From Vicinamibacteria bacterium (lineage in GTDB: Bacteria; Acidobacteriota; Vicinamibacteria; Vicinamibacterales; UBA2999), in the NCBI GenBank assembly GCA_025924295.1, contig JAICEG010000256.1, positions 1 through 7,726 on the forward strand: DNA of 7,726 nucleotides. The letters are read 5' to 3'. The notes beneath the pieces were generated by a model. That model saw only the letters and a program-made list of their open reading frames with translations. It was not told the DNA's origin and made no database searches. A program made the position numbers and the translations under genes. Shown here one piece after another: positions 5,734 to 7,726 of this stretch (position 1 is the first letter of the stretch; the number at the start of each line of letters is the position of its first letter).

Positions 5734-7726
5734 ATGTCGCTGTCGTTCCCGAGAAGCGAGAAGCGAGTAGGGCGCGCGCACCCTTTGCTGCGGTTTGCAT
5801 TCGCGCTCATCCCGCTGACCGCGGCGTGTGCGACTGCGCCCCCCGTCGCTACACCTTCCGCTCCTCTTGCGTCACCCGAGATTCCTGTCGTCACTTGGGA
5901 AGAGAAGCTCGGATGGATGGTCCGGCTGGAAGATCAGCGGCTGCTGCGCGAGCCCAACACGCCGCCTCCGGCGATCCTGCGACCGGCCACGAGAACCGAG
6001 CCAGCGATCGTTGCGCCGCCGCAGCCGTCCGATCTGATCCGCCTGCTGGGGGATTCGGAAGCGCGCACCCGGCGTCGAGCCGCGCTCGCCGTCGGTCGAG
6101 TCGGGTTGGCCGCGGGCGTCGACCCGCTCACGCGACTCCTGGCGGATGAAGAGTTCGAGGTGCGTCAGATGGCGGCCTTCGCGCTCGGCCTGCTGGCCAA
6201 TCCATCAGCGCGCCCGGCCTTGCTGAAGGCGCTCGAGGATCCTGAACCAATCGTGCAGGGGCGCGCGGCCGAGGCGCTCGGCGCAATCGGTGATCGCACC
6301 GACGCCGACGCGATCGCCGCGATGGTGCGGCGTCACGTGGACGCGGGCGTGCTCGCGAAGATCCAGCCTGACGATCTCGCCTATCCGATTGAGCCTCCTG
6401 TCGAGGCAGCACGACTCGGGCTGTATGCGCTGACGCGGCTCAGGGCGTACGAGGCGCTCGCGACGGCTGTCCTCGACCAGCAGGGCCAACCGGTGTCGCG
6501 GTGGTGGCCGATTGCCTACTCGTTACAGCGCATCGGCGATCCGCGCGCGGCGCCGGTCCTGCTAACGCTTCTGGGTACAGAGGGACGTTACACGGCGTCG
6601 TTCGCGGCCCGGGGACTGGCCGGCGTCAAGGCAACACAGGCGGCGGCCCATCTGCGCGAGATCGTCACCGAGAGGCGCCGCGATCCGGCCGTCATCATCC
6701 AGGCGATTCGAGCACTGGCCGTGCTCGGCGACCAGACGTCAGCGCCTGTGCTGACGAAGCTGGTGACCGATCGGGCGATCACCGGTGCGCTCAGACAGGA
6801 AGCGATGACGGCACTGGCTACGCTGATCGACGCGCGGGGCCTCGACCTCCTTCTCGATCTCGTCACCGACCCCGTTCCAGCCGTGCGGGGCAGCGTGTTC
6901 ACCGCGCTGGCCAGGCTCGAACCGGCGACCTTTCTGTCGGTGCTCGCGAGCCTCGAAACGGATACGGACTGGACAGTACGGGTTGCGATCGCCACGGCAC
7001 TCGGTGCGTTGCCAGACGGGCAGGGTGTCGCGCGATTGACCGTCATGCTGCAGGACCGCGATCTGCGTGTGATGCCGGCGGTGCTCAATGCCCTTGTCGC
7101 GTCGAAGGCAGAAGGGATGGACAAGGTGCTGCTCGAGCGGTTGAAGTCGGACGACTTCGTCATCCGCGCTGCGGCGGCCAACGGTCTGGCAGAGATCAAG
7201 ACGGCGGGCGCAGCGCAGGCACTCGCCGACGCCTACAAGGCCTCCGCTGGTGGTGACGTGACCTACGTGGCGCGGGCGGCCGCGCTCGCGGCGCTGGCCA
7301 AGCTGGACCCCGCTGCGGCCCGTCCTCTTCTCCAGGAGGCGTTGGGCGATCGTGATTGGGCGGTCCGCGTTCGCGCCCGGACCCTGCTGGGCGAGCAAGG
7401 CGTGACCGATGTCGATGACACGATGCGTCCGGCGGTCGCCGGTCAGCAGGTCGACAGCCCCGACTGGCAGGCGATCGTCTCGCCCAAATTCTCGCCGCGC
7501 GTCTTCATCGACACGGACAGGGGGACGGTGGAATTCGAGCTCGCCATCATCGACGCGCCGCTGACCGTTGCCAACTTCATGTCGCTTGCCCGCAAGGGAT
7601 TCTTCAACGGCATTCCGATCCATCGCGTGGTACCAGACTTCGTCGTCCAGGACGGCGACCCGCGCGGCGACGGCGAGGGCGGTCCCGGCTACACCATCCG
7701 CGACGAGATCAATCAGCGGCCCTACC
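5734..7726 (+). CDS. Predicted lipoprotein with HEAT-repeat solenoid and C-terminal cyclophilin-type peptidyl-prolyl isomerase domain (3' end outside window)
   Basis: One open frame of at least 664 codons runs from the ATG at 5734 off the right edge. Residues 1-31 form a signal peptide with basic residues (R7, K10, R11, R14, R20), a hydrophobic core (FAFALIPL), and a lipobox LTAAC with Cys32 as the predicted lipid-modified residue. A Pro/Ala-rich stretch follows, then WEEKLGWMVRLEDQRLLREP (55-74). Residues about 98-558 are tandem HEAT (PBS-lyase-type) helical repeats, with units such as DPEPIVQGRAAEALGAIGD and DRDWAVRVRARTLLG. After a linker, a cyclophilin domain starts near residue 590 (VFIDTDRGTVEFEL). 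It includes IHRVVPDFVVQDGDP, which holds the Arg, Phe and Gln matching CypA R55, F60 and Q63, then GPGYTIRDE. The part corresponding to CypA Trp121 lies beyond the window. It should sit in the periplasm anchored by lipid, assisting folding or scaffolding; partners are unknown. A TTG at 5785 is an alternative start. A TAA at 5722-5724 blocks any earlier one. Confidence 0.9.
   Translation, partial: MSLSFPRSEKRVGRAHPLLRFAFALIPLTAACATAPPVATPSAPLASPEIPVVTWEEKLGWMVRLEDQRLLREPNTPPPAILRPATRTEPAIVAPPQPSDLIRLLGDSEARTRRRAALAVGRVGLAAGVDPLTRLLADEEFEVRQMAAFALGLLANPSARPALLKALEDPEPIVQGRAAEALGAIGDRTDADAIAAMVRRHVDAGVLAKIQPDDLAYPIEPPVEAARLGLYALTRLRAYEALATAVLDQQGQPVSRWWPIAYSLQRIGDPRAAPVLLTLLGTEGRYTASFAARGLAGVKATQAAAHLREIVTERRRDPAVIIQAIRALAVLGDQTSAPVLTKLVTDRAITGALRQEAMTALATLIDARGLDLLLDLVTDPVPAVRGSVFTALARLEPATFLSVLASLETDTDWTVRVAIATALGALPDGQGVARLTVMLQDRDLRVMPAVLNALVASKAEGMDKVLLERLKSDDFVIRAAAANGLAEIKTAGAAQALADAYKASAGGDVTYVARAAALAALAKLDPAAARPLLQEALGDRDWAVRVRARTLLGEQGVTDVDDTMRPAVAGQQVDSPDWQAIVSPKFSPRVFIDTDRGTVEFELAIIDAPLTVANFMSLARKGFFNGIPIHRVVPDFVVQDGDPRGDGEGGPGYTIRDEINQRPY
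5751..5767 (+). repeat. 7-bp tandem repeat (GAGAAGC, about 2.4 copies)
   Basis: GAGAAGC occurs at 5751-5757 and again at 5758-5764, followed by GAG. It lies inside the codons for the signal-peptide n-region of the HEAT-cyclophilin lipoprotein. The unit is not a multiple of three, so gain or loss of one copy would shift the frame from the ATG at 5734. With so few copies it may be chance. Confidence 0.6.

Noticed and set aside
5200..5800. Alternative minus-strand frame (199 codons) over the kinase gene
   Set aside because: It is a shifted reading of the kinase gene, Arg-rich and without a domain, whereas the 212-residue frame has the P-loop and LID.
6588..7623. Minus-strand open frames opposite the HEAT-cyclophilin gene
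   Set aside because: The plus-strand frame is open throughout and encodes coherent HEAT repeats and a cyclophilin domain. The minus-strand translations are low-complexity shadows.

Overview
The window is GC-rich and comes from a diderm (outer-membrane) bacterium. An LptD homologue and a predicted lipoprotein point to a Gram-negative envelope. The gene style, including a HEAT-repeat protein fused to a cyclophilin domain beside accD-folC-lptD, fits Acidobacteriota, most likely Vicinamibacteria. That placement is an inference from gene content and composition, not from a marker gene. Most of the window is housekeeping DNA, and I see no mobile element, CRISPR array, tRNA or rRNA.

Layout. Five genes run leftwards on the minus strand. 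In transcription order they are a deoxynucleoside kinase (5679-5041), accD (4969-4061), folC (4015-2717), lptD (2677 or 2701 to 407), and a sugar-nucleotide reductase/epimerase of the SDR superfamily (410 to beyond base 1). The last gene overlaps the lptD stop by an ATGA and carries an in-frame TGA at 263-261. One gene runs rightwards from 5734 off the right edge: a predicted lipoprotein with a long HEAT-repeat solenoid followed by a cyclophilin-type prolyl isomerase domain. The 54-bp gap at 5680-5733 separates the two directions and appears to hold divergent promoters sharing one -10 region. No gene-free stretch exceeds 300 bases. The other gaps (71, 45 and about 15-39 bp) hold only a promoter candidate before accD.

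How the genes work together. AccD makes malonyl-CoA for fatty acids, including the acyl chains of lipid A. LptD inserts finished LPS into the outer leaflet. The SDR probably makes a deoxysugar nucleotide for a surface glycan. FolC supplies polyglutamylated folate, and the kinase salvages deoxynucleosides. The leftward set therefore mixes envelope assembly with nucleotide and one-carbon metabolism. The rightward lipoprotein would act in the periplasm or at the outer membrane, where a prolyl isomerase could help protein folding.

The points most worth a second look are the in-frame TGA in the otherwise intact SDR, the HEAT-cyclophilin lipoprotein architecture, the overlapping divergent -10 elements, and the absence of Shine-Dalgarno sequences before essentially every start, including a predicted near-leaderless accD mRNA.
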